DNA of 64,000 bases from positions 124,001-188,000 of the forward strand of contig NZ_JACSQG010000004.1 in assembly GCF_014836765.1 (NCBI RefSeq), read 5' to 3'. The position numbers and the translations under genes are program-made. Under the pieces are notes generated by a model that saw only the letters and a program-made list of their open reading frames with translations, made no database searches and was not told the DNA's origin. The stretch's first letter is position 1. The number at the start of each line of letters is the position of its first letter. Positions 18,554 to 29,164 of this stretch are shown in pieces. The DNA comes from Serpens gallinarum. Lineage in GTDB: Bacteria > Pseudomonadota > Gammaproteobacteria > Pseudomonadales > Pseudomonadaceae.

Positions 18554-19465
18554 ATGCCAACATTTTCAGGGAAGAAACAAGTCAATCTATGCCTGCTTCT
18601 GGGGCTGATGCTCTGGCTAGCAACGGCCAGAGCGCTCGATATAACGGTTGCGGCCTATAGCAACGGCCCGGCCATGCAGGCGTTCATCGACAGCCTGACC
18701 GTAGCCAGGCCCCAGGACCGGGTGCGCTTTATCGCCACCCACGAACTGCCTTCCAGCGCGCAAATGAATCACGATAGCCGTCTGATTCTTATCGGTCCGC
18801 AATTACTCGACTGGAGGCAACGCTCCGTTCAAGGCCCTCCCACCATCGTGCTGCAAGTCAGCCGAGTACAGGCACGCAAGATTCTCGACAAGCGCGAACC
18901 GCCTGGCATCATTCTGCTCTGGAGCGATCCACCGCTTGCTCGCCAATTGAACCTGATTCGTGAAGCGCTGCCCCACGGCCAGCGAATCGGCGTGCTCTAT
19001 GGCAATGACAGTGGCTTTTTGGTCAATGAGCTTCGCCAGGCCGCATCGGATCATGGACTCCAGATCAATGCCCAGTTCTGGCCCAACAGCAACGACACAC
19101 GTCCGTTGCACCGGGTGCTCGATCACAGCGATGTGCTGTTCGGCCTGGATGACGCCCAACTGTACAATTCCTCTACCATCAAGACCCTGCTCCTGAGCAG
19201 TTATGGCCGGCGCATTCCCCTGATTGGCCCAACCGCCGCTTTTATCCGCGCAGGAAGCCTGGCCAGCACTTACAGCAATCAGGAAGACTGGCTGAAAAGC
19301 ATCAATCAGTTGCTTGATCGCGATCCGCTAAGCTGGCCCGCCAGCATTTATCCCGAATCCTTCCAGATTATGCGCAACCTGCAAGTTGGCCGGTCGCTCG
19401 GCATTTCGCTCGGCGATAAACACGCTCTGGTCAACCGCCTGCAACACTTGGAGATCACCCCATGA
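18554..19465 (+). CDS. Periplasmic ABC-type substrate-binding protein without a transporter
   Basis: A 303-residue protein with a signal peptide (cleavage near TARALDITV) and a two-lobed periplasmic binding fold similar to the ABC_sub_bind family (the TrpX-like group). The central segment [22 protein letters not shown] is the typical interlobe strand-helix, followed by [20 protein letters not shown] and [19 protein letters not shown]. No permease or ATPase gene is nearby; it lies between a TonB receptor and a hybrid kinase and overlaps the kinase start by ATGA. This suggests a sensing rather than transport role. Confidence 0.8.
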   Translation: MPTFSGKKQVNLCLLLGLMLWLATARALDITVAAYSNGPAMQAFIDSLTVARPQDRVRFIATHELPSSAQMNHDSRLILIGPQLLDWRQRSVQGPPTIVLQVSRVQARKILDKREPPGIILLWSDPPLARQLNLIREALPHGQRIGVLYGNDSGFLVNELRQAASDHGLQINAQFWPNSNDTRPLHRVLDHSDVLFGLDDAQLYNSSTIKTLLLSSYGRRIPLIGPTAAFIRAGSLASTYSNQEDWLKSINQLLDRDPLSWPASIYPESFQIMRNLQVGRSLGISLGDKHALVNRLQHLEITP

Positions 19466-21390
19466 GAAGCTGGGGAAAGGGTTGGTATCACAGCAATATT
19501 CACACCCATACTTTATTGGTCAGCTTGGTCCCGGCCCTGTTATTGGGCGTGGTGCTGACGTTGTATTTCACCTTTACCCGGCTGCATGAGCTGCGCATTG
19601 AGCTTAATGACACTGGCCAACTGATCGCTAACCAGTTGGCCCCGGCAGTAGAATATGGCGTCATCACCGGCAACGTGGCGGTACTCGACGGCCTTCTCAG
19701 GGCCACTCTGAGTACGCCTCATGTGCGCTATGTGGAAGTGTTCAATCGCCAGGATAGACTGCTGGCTCATGCGGGCACGCCCCCCACCGAGGCGGTGGAT
19801 CGTCAGCTGTTTTTTCGGGCGCCAATCCGCCGACAAAAAATCCTCTTGCACGACCCCTTTCTGTTCCAGCCTGCTGCCAAGGCATCCACCAGCGACGATC
19901 AAGTGGGCTGGGTGAACGTCTACATGACCACCGATGCCGTTTCCCAACGCCAGCAACACTTGCTCCTGCGCGCCGGCCTCTTGGCCATATTCGCGCTGGC
20001 CTGCACGCTATGGCTGGCACGGCGCTTGGCAAGCAGCCTGTCCAAACCGATCAGTGCAATGGGCCGTGCGCTACAAGCCATCGAGAAAGGCGACTATGCG
20101 ACGCCCTTGGCTGAGCCTCGCCAGCGGGAACTCGGCGACCTGAGTCGGCACATAAACCAGTTGGCTTCAGCCCTTGATCAGGCCAGCCAAGATCAGCGGC
20201 AGATCATTGGTGAGCTGGTCGAGGCGCGAGAGGAGGCTGAAGCAGCCAACCGCACCAAGTCAGAATTTCTGGCCATGATGAGCCACGAACTGCGAACCCC
20301 GATGAATGGCGTGCTGGGCATGTTGCAGCTGCTGGAAACCACTGACATGAACTGTGAACAGGCTGAATACACAGCGCTGGCCAACCAGTCCACCGAACAT
20401 CTGCTCAGAGTGATCAACGATATCCTCGACTTTTCACGCCTCGAGCGCGGCGCTCTGCACTTTGAATCCATTCCTTTCAAGCTGGAAGAGTTGCTTCAAG
20501 ACACGCTACAAGCCTTCCGGCACTCCGCCTACAAACAACAGCTGAGCTTGGCGCTCACCGCGCAACCGAGCTTGCAAGGCCTGGAAGTCTACGGAGACCC
20601 AACGCGCATTCGGCAAATTCTGGTCAATCTGCTGGGTAATGCGTTGAAGTTCACCGAGAGTGGCGGCGTACAAGTGGACGTTCGCTGGCATGCGCTAAAC
20701 GAGCAACAGTTGTACCTTCGTTGCGCGGTGCATGACACAGGTATCGGCATTTCCAGTGAACGCCTGGAAAACATGTTCGATCCATTCCAACAAGCGGACA
20801 ATTCGATCTCCCGTCGGTATGGCGGGACCGGGTTGGGACTGTCCATTGCACGCACGTTGGCAGAGGGAATGGCAGGCCGGCTATATGCTCAGAGTCAGCC
20901 GGAACAGGGCTCTACCTTCATCCTTGAACTGGAGTTGGCATTTGCGCAATCAGCGCAGCCGACACCCCCGCCCAGCACCCTGGAGCCACTGGGGCATGGC
21001 CAATCCGTACTGCTGGTGGAAGACAACCCGGTCAATCAGACCGTCATCGAGGCCATGCTGCGTAGCCTCGGTTATCAGGTGACAATGGCAGGCGATGGCT
21101 TGCAGGCCCTGCACTTGGCCGAGCATGGCCGCTTTGCGGTCATCCTGATGGACTGCCAGCTACCCGACCTGGACGGCTATACAACAACCCGACGCATACG
21201 TCAGTTGAGAGAACATTTCGCCACACCAATTATCGCCCTGACTGCCAGCGCCCAGCATGAAGACCGGGAGCGCTGCCTGGCTGCGGGGATGAACGATTAT
21301 CTGGCCAAACCCTTCAAACGGACCGATTTGCATAAAATACTGCTGCACTGGCTTCCTTGCCCAACCAAAGCCGTTAGCGAGGAATGCTAA
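19462..21390 (+). CDS. Hybrid sensor histidine kinase, GacS/BarA-like input, PA1611-like position
   Basis: A 642-residue hybrid kinase. A membrane helix (about 16-38), a periplasmic domain (about 40-165, [18 protein letters not shown] resembling the GacS/BarA sensor domain), a second helix (about 166-185), HAMP (to about 240), then HisKA with His275 ([12 protein letters not shown]), HATPase with Asn393, DTGIGIS and GGTGLGLS, and one receiver with Asp564 ([12 protein letters not shown]) and Lys616. There is no Hpt domain, so phosphate must pass to a separate Hpt protein. In P. aeruginosa a kinase of this layout, PA1611, lies just upstream of fabAB and binds RetS. Orthology is inferred from layout and position. 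Confidence 0.9.
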   Translation: MRSWGKGWYHSNIHTHTLLVSLVPALLLGVVLTLYFTFTRLHELRIELNDTGQLIANQLAPAVEYGVITGNVAVLDGLLRATLSTPHVRYVEVFNRQDRLLAHAGTPPTEAVDRQLFFRAPIRRQKILLHDPFLFQPAAKASTSDDQVGWVNVYMTTDAVSQRQQHLLLRAGLLAIFALACTLWLARRLASSLSKPISAMGRALQAIEKGDYATPLAEPRQRELGDLSRHINQLASALDQASQDQRQIIGELVEAREEAEAANRTKSEFLAMMSHELRTPMNGVLGMLQLLETTDMNCEQAEYTALANQSTEHLLRVINDILDFSRLERGALHFESIPFKLEELLQDTLQAFRHSAYKQQLSLALTAQPSLQGLEVYGDPTRIRQILVNLLGNALKFTESGGVQVDVRWHALNEQQLYLRCAVHDTGIGISSERLENMFDPFQQADNSISRRYGGTGLGLSIARTLAEGMAGRLYAQSQPEQGSTFILELELAFAQSAQPTPPPSTLEPLGHGQSVLLVEDNPVNQTVIEAMLRSLGYQVTMAGDGLQALHLAEHGRFAVILMDCQLPDLDGYTTTRRIRQLREHFATPIIALTASAQHEDRERCLAAGMNDYLAKPFKRTDLHKILLHWLPCPTKAVSEEC

Positions 21391-21426
21391 AGTAAGCCAA
21401 ATACAAACAAGCTTGTGCACAGTTAA

Positions 21427-21444
21427 AGTGAACAACTGTACTCT
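21427..21444. promoter_or_regulatory. Imperfect palindrome, possible TetR-type (FabR/DesT-like) operator before fabA
   Basis: An 18-bp imperfect palindrome, AGTGAACAACTGTACTCT, matches its own reverse complement at 12 of 18 positions and fits the pattern AGnGnACAnnTGTnCnCT. FabR of enterics and DesT of P. aeruginosa are TetR-family regulators of unsaturated fatty acid genes that bind sites of this general form. It lies 123 bases before the fabA ATG, just downstream of a possible -35 (TTGTGC, 21413-21418). The match is by eye; no footprint data for this strain. Confidence 0.4.
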
Positions 21445-21566
21445 GTTCGCTGTGACTTTCATCCCAAGCTGGATGTCTCTAAGGCTAAGCCGCCCAAGGG
21501 ACTGCGCCGGCAGAACGCTTGACCCAGCACAGACTAAGTGCCAGGGGATTTTTTTGAGGAGCACGC

Positions 21567-22082
21567 ATGACACAACAGAACGCATTCACTCGGGAAGAGT
21601 TGCTGCTTTGCAGCCGCGGTGAGCTGTTTGGCCCGGGTAATGCTCAACTGCCCGCTCCGAACATGCTGATGATCGACCGGATCACTCACATTACCGAGAA
21701 CGGCGGCAAGTACGGCAAGGGTGAAATCGTTGCCGAGCTCGATATTCATCCAGACCTGTGGTTCTTCGGTTGCCATTTTGAAGGCGACCCGGTCATGCCA
21801 GGCTGCCTGGGCCTGGATGCCATGTGGCAACTGGTCGGATTTTTCCTCGGCTGGCAGGGCAACCCTGGGCGAGGCCGTGCGCTGGGCTCGGGCGAAGTGA
21901 AATTCTTCGGCCAAGTACTGCCTACCGCCAAGAAAGTTACCTACAACCTGCACATCAAGCGCACCATCAATCGCTCGCTGATCCTCGCCATCGCCGATGG
22001 TACTGTCAGCGTGGATGGCCGCGAAATCTACAGTGCCGAAGGCCTGCGCGTCGGTCTGTTCACCTCCACTGACAATTTTTGA
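21567..22082 (+). CDS. fabA: 3-hydroxydecanoyl-ACP dehydratase/isomerase FabA
   Basis: A 171-residue bifunctional enzyme that dehydrates 3-hydroxydecanoyl-ACP and isomerises trans-2- to cis-3-decenoyl-ACP, the branch point to unsaturated fatty acids. The active-site His70 ([14 protein letters not shown]) and Asp84 ([12 protein letters not shown]) are both present. Length equals the family norm. A GAGGAG ribosome site precedes the ATG. fabB follows 11 bases downstream, the classic co-operating pair. Confidence 0.98.
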   Translation: MTQQNAFTREELLLCSRGELFGPGNAQLPAPNMLMIDRITHITENGGKYGKGEIVAELDIHPDLWFFGCHFEGDPVMPGCLGLDAMWQLVGFFLGWQGNPGRGRALGSGEVKFFGQVLPTAKKVTYNLHIKRTINRSLILAIADGTVSVDGREIYSAEGLRVGLFTSTDNF

Positions 22083-22093
22083 AGGGTATCCGC

Positions 22094-23314
22094 ATGCGTC
22101 GCGTCGTGATTACCGGTCTGGGCATCGTTTCCTGCCTGGGCACTGACAAAGCCTCTGTTTCCGCCAGCCTGCGCGAAAGCCGTCCGGGCATCCGTTTCAA
22201 CCCGTCCTATGCCGAAATGGGCTTGCGCAGCCAGGTTTCCGGCTCGGTGGACCTGAACCTGGAAGAGCTGATCGACCGCAAGGTCTACCGGTTCATGGGC
22301 GACGCGGCGGCCTATGCCTATCTGTCCATGCAACAGGCCATTGCAGATGCCGGTCTGAGCGAAGAGCTGGTATCGAATACGCGTACCGGCCTGATCGCCG
22401 GCTCCGGCGGCGCATCCACCTTCAACCAGATGGAAGCCATGGACATCCTGCGCGAGAAAGGCGTCAAGCGCGTCGGCCCATACCGTGTACCGCGCACCAT
22501 GGGCAGCACCGTTTCCGCCTGCCTGGCCACGCCCTTCAAGATCAAAGGCGTGAACTACTCGATCTCCTCTGCCTGCGCCACCAGTGCCCACTGCATCGGT
22601 AACGCCGTGGAACAAATCCAGCTGGGCAAGCAGGACATCGTCTTTGCCGGCGGCGGTGAAGAAGAGCACTGGAGCCAGAGCTTCCTGTTCGACGCCATGG
22701 GTGCACTGTCCACCCAGTACAACGAGACGCCGGAAAAGGCCTCCCGCGCCTATGACGCCAAGCGTGACGGTTTCGTCATCGCCGGCGGCGGCGGCATGGT
22801 GGTGGTCGAGGAGCTCGAGCACGCTCTGGCACGCGGCGCCAAGATCTACGCCGAGATCGTCGGCTACGGCGCCACCTCCGATGGCTACGACATGGTTGCC
22901 CCGAGCGGCGAAGGCGCGGTGCGCTGCATGCAGCAGGCACTCGCCACTGTCGACACACCAATCGACTACCTGAACACCCATGGCACTTCGACCCCGGTTG
23001 GCGACAGCGCCGAAGGCCGCGCGGTGCGTGAAGTGTTTGGCGACAAGGCACCGGCCATCAGCTCCACCAAGAGCCTGTCGGGTCACTCGCTGGGGGCAGC
23101 CGGTGTGCAGGAAGCCATCTACTGCATGTTGATGATGGAAGGTAACTTCATCGCCGGCTCGGCCAACATCGACGAACTGGACCCGGAAGTCGCCGACCTG
23201 CCGATCCAGCGCAAGACCGTCGAAAATGCCAAGATCGACACCATCATGAGCAACAGCTTCGGCTTTGGCGGTACCAATGCCACGCTGGTACTCAAGCGCT
23301 GGCAGGGCAAGTAA
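22094..23314 (+). CDS. fabB: 3-oxoacyl-ACP synthase I FabB
   Basis: A 406-residue condensing enzyme that elongates cis-3-decenoyl-ACP toward unsaturated fatty acids. The catalytic triad is complete: Cys161 in [12 protein letters not shown], His296 in [13 protein letters not shown] and His331 in [11 protein letters not shown]. The start is ATG 22094, 11 bases after the fabA stop, with GAAGGG before it; an upstream TTG overlapping fabA is rejected. It ends at a strong terminator. Confidence 0.98.
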   Translation: MRRVVITGLGIVSCLGTDKASVSASLRESRPGIRFNPSYAEMGLRSQVSGSVDLNLEELIDRKVYRFMGDAAAYAYLSMQQAIADAGLSEELVSNTRTGLIAGSGGASTFNQMEAMDILREKGVKRVGPYRVPRTMGSTVSACLATPFKIKGVNYSISSACATSAHCIGNAVEQIQLGKQDIVFAGGGEEEHWSQSFLFDAMGALSTQYNETPEKASRAYDAKRDGFVIAGGGGMVVVEELEHALARGAKIYAEIVGYGATSDGYDMVAPSGEGAVRCMQQALATVDTPIDYLNTHGTSTPVGDSAEGRAVREVFGDKAPAISSTKSLSGHSLGAAGVQEAIYCMLMMEGNFIAGSANIDELDPEVADLPIQRKTVENAKIDTIMSNSFGFGGTNATLVLKRWQGK

Positions 23315-23327
23315 GCCCACCACGCCA

Positions 23328-23369
23328 TGAACGTAAAAAGGCGCCTTGCAGGGCGCCTTTTTACGTTCA
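23328..23369 (+). terminator. Strong bidirectional terminator after fabB
   Basis: A perfect 18-bp inverted repeat (23328-23345 and 23352-23369) surrounds the 6-base loop TTGCAG. The GC core GGCGCC is flanked by A5 on the left and T5 on the right, so it can end transcription from both sides: fabAB on the plus strand and the DUF6306 gene, whose stop is at 23393, on the minus strand. Confidence 0.9.
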
Positions 23370-23392
23370 GAATGTGCAACCTACAGGAGTGG

Positions 23393-23830
23393 TTACCGCA
23401 GTTGCTCGAGCTGGGCCGCATAGTCGTCGCTATTTATTTCATGCGTATCCAGCACGGCTTGCAACTCCTGACGAATCTGCGGATGGGTAATCTCCACCAG
23501 CAACGCCTCCACTTTGCGAATAACCCATTTCTGCCCGCGATCTACCAGGGCCAGGCGTTCGCTCAGATCGGCAATCGCCATGCATTTCTCATAGAAAGCA
23601 CCCCGTTCACGGCTCGGCTCGGCGCCCAGCAGCAGCACACAACCGCGCAACCGCCTGCAGCTGTCGGCCTCACCGCGATGCACCTGCTGCAGCACGCTGC
23701 GCTGTCGGTCTTTAGTGGCTTCCTTGAGGCTGGCGGCGGCGACCTGCGCACCGGCCCGCTCCGCGCTCAGCAATTCATTGAGTGCCTCGATCAACGTGTC
23801 ACGCTCAATTCCCAGCGTTTGCGTCTGCAT
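23393..23830 (-). CDS. DUF6306-type helical protein
   Basis: A 145-residue, mostly helical cytoplasmic protein resembling the DUF6306 family: an N-terminal helix pair (ERDTLIEALNELLSAERAGAQVA), a Cys pair region (DSCRRLRGCVLLLG) and a C-terminal helix with IRQELQAVLDTHEIN. The pattern EAERAGA with spaced Glu and His is loosely ferritin-like, but no full metal site can be confirmed. Function unknown. It lies 15 bases downstream of the nitronate monooxygenase gene, probably in one transcript. Confidence 0.72.
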   Translation of the reverse strand: MQTQTLGIERDTLIEALNELLSAERAGAQVAAASLKEATKDRQRSVLQQVHRGEADSCRRLRGCVLLLGAEPSRERGAFYEKCMAIADLSERLALVDRGQKWVIRKVEALLVEITHPQIRQELQAVLDTHEINSDDYAAQLEQLR

Positions 23831-23845
23831 AACCTGCTCCTTGTG

Positions 23846-24844
23846 TCAGAACTGGTCAAAACGCCCCAGTACACATTCAGCCTGATGAACCAGTTGCTCC
23901 AGTCGCTCGGCGGCGCTGCAGATCTGGTGAATCTGCCCACAGGATTGGCCAGCATAAATCGGCATATCAGCCAATTTTCCTTGGGCACCCTTCAAGGGTG
24001 AATCGGTGGAGAACAGGTGGACCGGCCGGCCGTCCTGCTCACCGATCACAGGCGTTTCCCGCTTGGCGTACAAGACATCGTATTCGCCACGGGTTACCGC
24101 GTTGGGCAGTACCCGCACCGGGGCGGTCATTGGCCAATTGCGAAAGAAACGCTCGCTGAGCACGGTATCCCCAGCGCCCGCCTTCACCAGCTGCTGCTTG
24201 TGGTAGTCGTGGGCATTGGCCTCATGGGTAGCCAGGAACGCCGAACCGCAGCACACTCCCTGGGCACCCAGCGCCAAGGCGGCCACCAGCGCCTCGCCAC
24301 TGGCGATCCCGCCACAGGCCACAACGGGAACCGAGCTGAAGCTAACGATTTCAGCCAGCAACGCCAAGCTGCCCGTCGTGCCCCAAACATGCCCGCCGGC
24401 CTCACTGCCCTGCGCGATCAGCGCATCCACGCCAGCCTCCAAGGCCTGTTCGGCATGGGCCCGAGCGGCAATCTGCTGCATGACCAGAACACCCTCGGCC
24501 TTGAGGAGGCGAATCAAGGCACTGTCCACATCCCAGAACAGCACGACGGCCGGCACCTTCAGCTCCAGGCAGGCGTGCACCTGGGCGCGCAGCAGCTCGG
24601 CCGGTGTCGCGGCGGGAATCAAGTTGACTGCAAAAGGCCGTTCGCTGAGCTGGCGATAGGCAGCCACTTCTGCGCGGATTCGGGCGACTGGCTCGCGCAC
24701 CATACCCAGACAACCGAAGCCGCCGGCGTTACTGACGGCGGCCGCCAGTTGATGACGAGCCACGCCGCCCATTCCAGCGCACAAGACAGGCACGTCACAG
24801 CCCAATAGATCAATCAGGGCAGTGTGCAAGGCAGGATGGCTCAT
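23846..24844 (-). CDS. Nitronate monooxygenase (2-nitropropane dioxygenase family)
   Basis: A 332-residue FMN-dependent TIM-barrel enzyme that oxidises nitronates to carbonyl compounds plus nitrite. Flavin-site motifs include PVLCAGMGGVARHQLAAA at the N-terminus, AQGSEAGGHVWG near 142 (with the active-site His in GGH) and VVACGGIASGEALVAALALG with GAQGVCCGSAFLATHEA near 190-215. It probably detoxifies propionate 3-nitronate or related compounds, though some family members reduce quinones. The paired DUF6306 gene follows. Confidence 0.85.
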   Translation of the reverse strand: MSHPALHTALIDLLGCDVPVLCAGMGGVARHQLAAAVSNAGGFGCLGMVREPVARIRAEVAAYRQLSERPFAVNLIPAATPAELLRAQVHACLELKVPAVVLFWDVDSALIRLLKAEGVLVMQQIAARAHAEQALEAGVDALIAQGSEAGGHVWGTTGSLALLAEIVSFSSVPVVACGGIASGEALVAALALGAQGVCCGSAFLATHEANAHDYHKQQLVKAGAGDTVLSERFFRNWPMTAPVRVLPNAVTRGEYDVLYAKRETPVIGEQDGRPVHLFSTDSPLKGAQGKLADMPIYAGQSCGQIHQICSAAERLEQLVHQAECVLGRFDQF

Positions 24845-25206
24845 ATCGCTCAGGCTTCATGAGTGGGCAGGCAGTCATCCTAACCGTCAGCCAGGCACAG
24901 GTAACAATGAAATTTACTGCTGCTTCAGTTCAGATTTATTGCATCGACCCTGCCAGGCCTTCCCGCGATAGAAGGCACGAACAGGACATTAAAGCGTTTG
25001 TATCAAAAATAATGAACCAATCGCTCATTATTATTAGTTTGTTGCGGCACTCCGGGAAGCTCAGACTTACCACCCCGCCAAACAGACACTCTCGACGAGT
25101 GCATTGACGCTTACGATCCACCGAGGTCCCCCGTAGAGGAGATCCACGGACCGGGAGCGAGCGGCGAACCTTGCATCCCCCCCTTGCGTGCATCTGGTAT
25201 TTTCCC
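24845..25206. other. Intergenic region before the orphan ccoN
   Basis: A 362-base region between the divergent nitronate monooxygenase gene and the orphan ccoN. It is AT-richer than its surroundings around 24985-25040. I see no full ANR/FNR box. CACTC/GAGTG (25087-25101) forms a small perfect palindrome, and GGTCC (25125) with GGACC (25148) could pair in the ccoN leader. No convincing coding sequence or Shine-Dalgarno sequence was seen just before the ccoN ATG. Confidence 0.5.
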
Positions 25207-26654
<1,448 letters not shown>

Positions 26655-26667
<13 letters not shown>

Positions 26668-26861
26668 TTTTTCTGACTGGCATGCTGATGTACTGCGCAG
26701 CTCTTAGCCTGTTGCGCCTGTCGGGTCACGATGAAGAGCAAGCCGCGTTGCTGCCCTTCGCCGACGATCCCGAGGCGGCCCGACTGATGACTGCCGAGAC
26801 CGGGAGAATCTGCGAGCGGGTGGAATCCCACCCGCAGGCCGACGGGCATTTCGACGCCTAA
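26655..26861 (+). CDS. CcoQ-like small membrane subunit
   Basis: A 68-residue protein with one N-terminal membrane helix ([17 protein letters not shown]) and then [14 protein letters not shown], which matches the LPFADDPE motif of CcoQ1 in this window (47585-47770). This is the basis for calling it CcoQ-like. Orphan ccoN genes of P. aeruginosa are also paired with a ccoQ. CcoQ helps stabilise the assembled oxidase. The start lies inside the end of ccoN; the C-terminal part ([12 protein letters not shown]) is specific to this copy. Confidence 0.78.
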
Positions 26862-26966
26862 AAGAGGCCTCGCAACGCCTCTCCTTTGGAATTTCCGGCA
26901 CGCTCCACGCACCGCCTTTTTAGGGCACCTCGATGCCCTCTGTGTTTTGTTTCTTACTTAGTGACC

Positions 26967-28151
26967 ATGACTCGACCCACTTCCTCGCTACGCACCTGGC
27001 TCGGCGGTTTTCTTCCGGCCCCCACCACAACCCGCCCACGTGAATGGCTGCGCGCCTCCTTCGGCGCAGCACTGGCCATCCTGTGCAGCGCTGAAATCTG
27101 TCGCCAGTTGTTCGGCGAGGCGATCACCCTGCAACTGATCGGGCCGCTGGGCGCCTCGGCGATTTTGCTGTTTGCGGTGTCATCCGGTGCCCTGGCGCAG
27201 CCCTGGTCCATCGTGGGCAGTTATCTGACAGCCTCGCTGGTCGCCAGCGTGACCGTGCATGTGGCCGGCCAAACCCTGTATGCCGCAAGCCTTGCGATTG
27301 GCGCATCGTTGCTGCTGATGTACCTGCTGCGCTGCCTGCATCCGCCAGGTGGCGCGGTGGCACTGTGCGTAACGCTGGGCAGCCCCGCTAGCGAGCAGAC
27401 CTTTTTTGCGCTGCTGCCCGTGCTGGTGAACGCCGCGTGCCTGCTCTCCTGCGCATTGCTGTACAACAACCTGACCCGGGTGCGTTATCCCAAGGCGCCC
27501 ACGGTGGCTGCCGACCTGCACCACACCTTGGACCCCGACCCACAAACCCGCGCGGGCATTTCCAGTGAAGACCTGCAGCAGGCACTGGAAGACTTTGGCG
27601 AATTCGTCGACGTCACCCGCGAGGATCTCGAAGAGATCATGCGCAGCACACAGCGTCACGCGCTGCGGCGCAGCATGGGTGAAATCCGCGTGAGCCAGAT
27701 CATGTCTCGCGATTTGCGCTGCGGCACGGTGAACACCACCGTCGACCAGGCACTGGCCACGCTCAAGCAGCACCGCTTGCGCAACCTGCCGGTGCTGGAC
27801 GAGGCCGGACATCTGGCTGGCATCATCAGCATCGTCGACCTGATCGGAAAATCCTCAGGCAGCGGCCGTTTCAGTTTGCTGGGCCGGCTGAGACGCCGAC
27901 GGGAAACGCTGCTGGGCGAAGTGATGAGCAGCCCGGTGACCACCATCGACAGCAATGCACACGTTGTCGAGCTGATTCCATTGCTGTCCGGCCAGGGCCT
28001 GCATTGCCTGCCGGTACTAGAACAGGGACGCCTGGTGGGCATGCTTACCCAGACCGACCTGATTGCCGGCTTGCAGCAGCACCTGTTGCGTAACCTGGAC
28101 TTTCGCTTTCCGTTGGAAAGCGACCACAGGCAGAAACTAGCAAGCGCCTGA
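26967..28151 (+). CDS. HPP-family membrane protein with two CBS domains
   Basis: A 394-residue protein. Residues 25-175 form about four to five membrane helices of the HPP family, with the signature LHPPGGAVALCV near 124. Then come a soluble linker and two CBS domains (about 241-293, VSQIMSRDLRCGT; about 318-370, VMSSPVTTIDSNAH), which usually bind adenine nucleotides and gate activity. HPP proteins of cyanobacteria and chloroplasts have been shown to transport nitrite; a similar role here is a guess. GTG at 26961 is an alternative start. Its stop is one base from the LysR gene stop (convergent). Confidence 0.87.
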   Translation: MTRPTSSLRTWLGGFLPAPTTTRPREWLRASFGAALAILCSAEICRQLFGEAITLQLIGPLGASAILLFAVSSGALAQPWSIVGSYLTASLVASVTVHVAGQTLYAASLAIGASLLLMYLLRCLHPPGGAVALCVTLGSPASEQTFFALLPVLVNAACLLSCALLYNNLTRVRYPKAPTVAADLHHTLDPDPQTRAGISSEDLQQALEDFGEFVDVTREDLEEIMRSTQRHALRRSMGEIRVSQIMSRDLRCGTVNTTVDQALATLKQHRLRNLPVLDEAGHLAGIISIVDLIGKSSGSGRFSLLGRLRRRRETLLGEVMSSPVTTIDSNAHVVELIPLLSGQGLHCLPVLEQGRLVGMLTQTDLIAGLQQHLLRNLDFRFPLESDHRQKLASA

Positions 28152-28152
28152 A

Positions 28153-29016
28153 CTAAATGACCGGGTCCCAGCGCTGGGACCAGTCCTGGTCGCGCTGCAC
28201 CACCTCTCGGAGGACTCGCAGGGCCTGCTGCAACACGTCCGAGTCGCGCTCGCGCGAATACACCAGCCAAGTGGGATAACTGAACTCTGGCGCGGCGGGA
28301 ACCCGCGCCAGTACGCCACTCTCCAGATAGCTCTCCACCACCCGGCGGCGAAAATAGCCTGAGCCGCCACTGTCGAGGATGTACTGCAAGGCCAACGGGC
28401 CAAGATTGAAACTGATCGCCGCCCTGGCCTTGTCCGGCAAGGCCGCATTGTGCTGGTGTCGAAAGCCTTCGCCCCAGTCGACATACACATAAGGCTCCGG
28501 CATCGCCGGCTGGCACACCTGGATCAGTTTTTCCTCCAGGATCTGCTCGACCTGCAACTCTGGCCAATAGGCCGGCTGGTAAACCAGCGCAGCGTCCAGC
28601 ATGCCCTGCTCGATCTGTCGCAACAGGGTCGGGCCATCGGCTATTTCAGCGCGAGTCGCATGGGAAGGAATCGCCGTGCGCAACGCGCGCACCCAGTCGA
28701 GCATCAACGGATTACACAGACTGATTTCGCCCCCCACCCGCAGGATGGTGTGAAACCCCTGGGGCAACGGCAAGTCTCGCTGGGCGGCTTCCCAGGTTTG
28801 CACCAGTTGCCTGGCATAGACAATGAACTTGTCGCCATTGGCGGTCAGGCGGGCACCTGCCCGATTGCGTACGAACAGCGTGCAGCCTAGATGGCTCTCA
28901 AGTTTCTGCACCCGCGCAGTGATAGCCGTCTGGGTGACGTGCAAACGCTCGGCGGCAGCGATGAAGCTGCCACAGCGGGCAATTTCAATGAAGGTACGGG
29001 CAAGCTCAATATCCAT
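28153..29016 (-). CDS. LysR-type transcriptional regulator
   Basis: A 287-residue LysR regulator: N-terminal winged helix-turn-helix (FIEIARCGSFIAAAERLHVTQTAITARVQKLESHLG, about residues 8-42, given as a region) and a C-terminal co-inducer domain with two alpha/beta lobes. It is convergent with the HPP gene and not divergent from any neighbour, so its target cannot be inferred from position in the usual way. The effector is unknown. Confidence 0.9.
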   Translation of the reverse strand: MDIELARTFIEIARCGSFIAAAERLHVTQTAITARVQKLESHLGCTLFVRNRAGARLTANGDKFIVYARQLVQTWEAAQRDLPLPQGFHTILRVGGEISLCNPLMLDWVRALRTAIPSHATRAEIADGPTLLRQIEQGMLDAALVYQPAYWPELQVEQILEEKLIQVCQPAMPEPYVYVDWGEGFRHQHNAALPDKARAAISFNLGPLALQYILDSGGSGYFRRRVVESYLESGVLARVPAAPEFSYPTWLVYSRERDSDVLQQALRVLREVVQRDQDWSQRWDPVI

Positions 29017-29164
29017 TCATACCCCAGGCGCAGAAAGAACGCGCCATTGTAGGCGAGCCTCCTTCTGCGGGGTGAGTCGAATGGCGATGTGGCCCAGGTC
29101 TGGAACGGCCAACGGGTTGGCCGGTTCCGGCACGCCTTATTCAACCAAAGGCGCACCGGTCAGT

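Noticed and set aside
22028-23323. 431-codon open frame antisense to fabB
   Set aside because: Shadow of fabB, whose catalytic residues and codon use are unambiguous.
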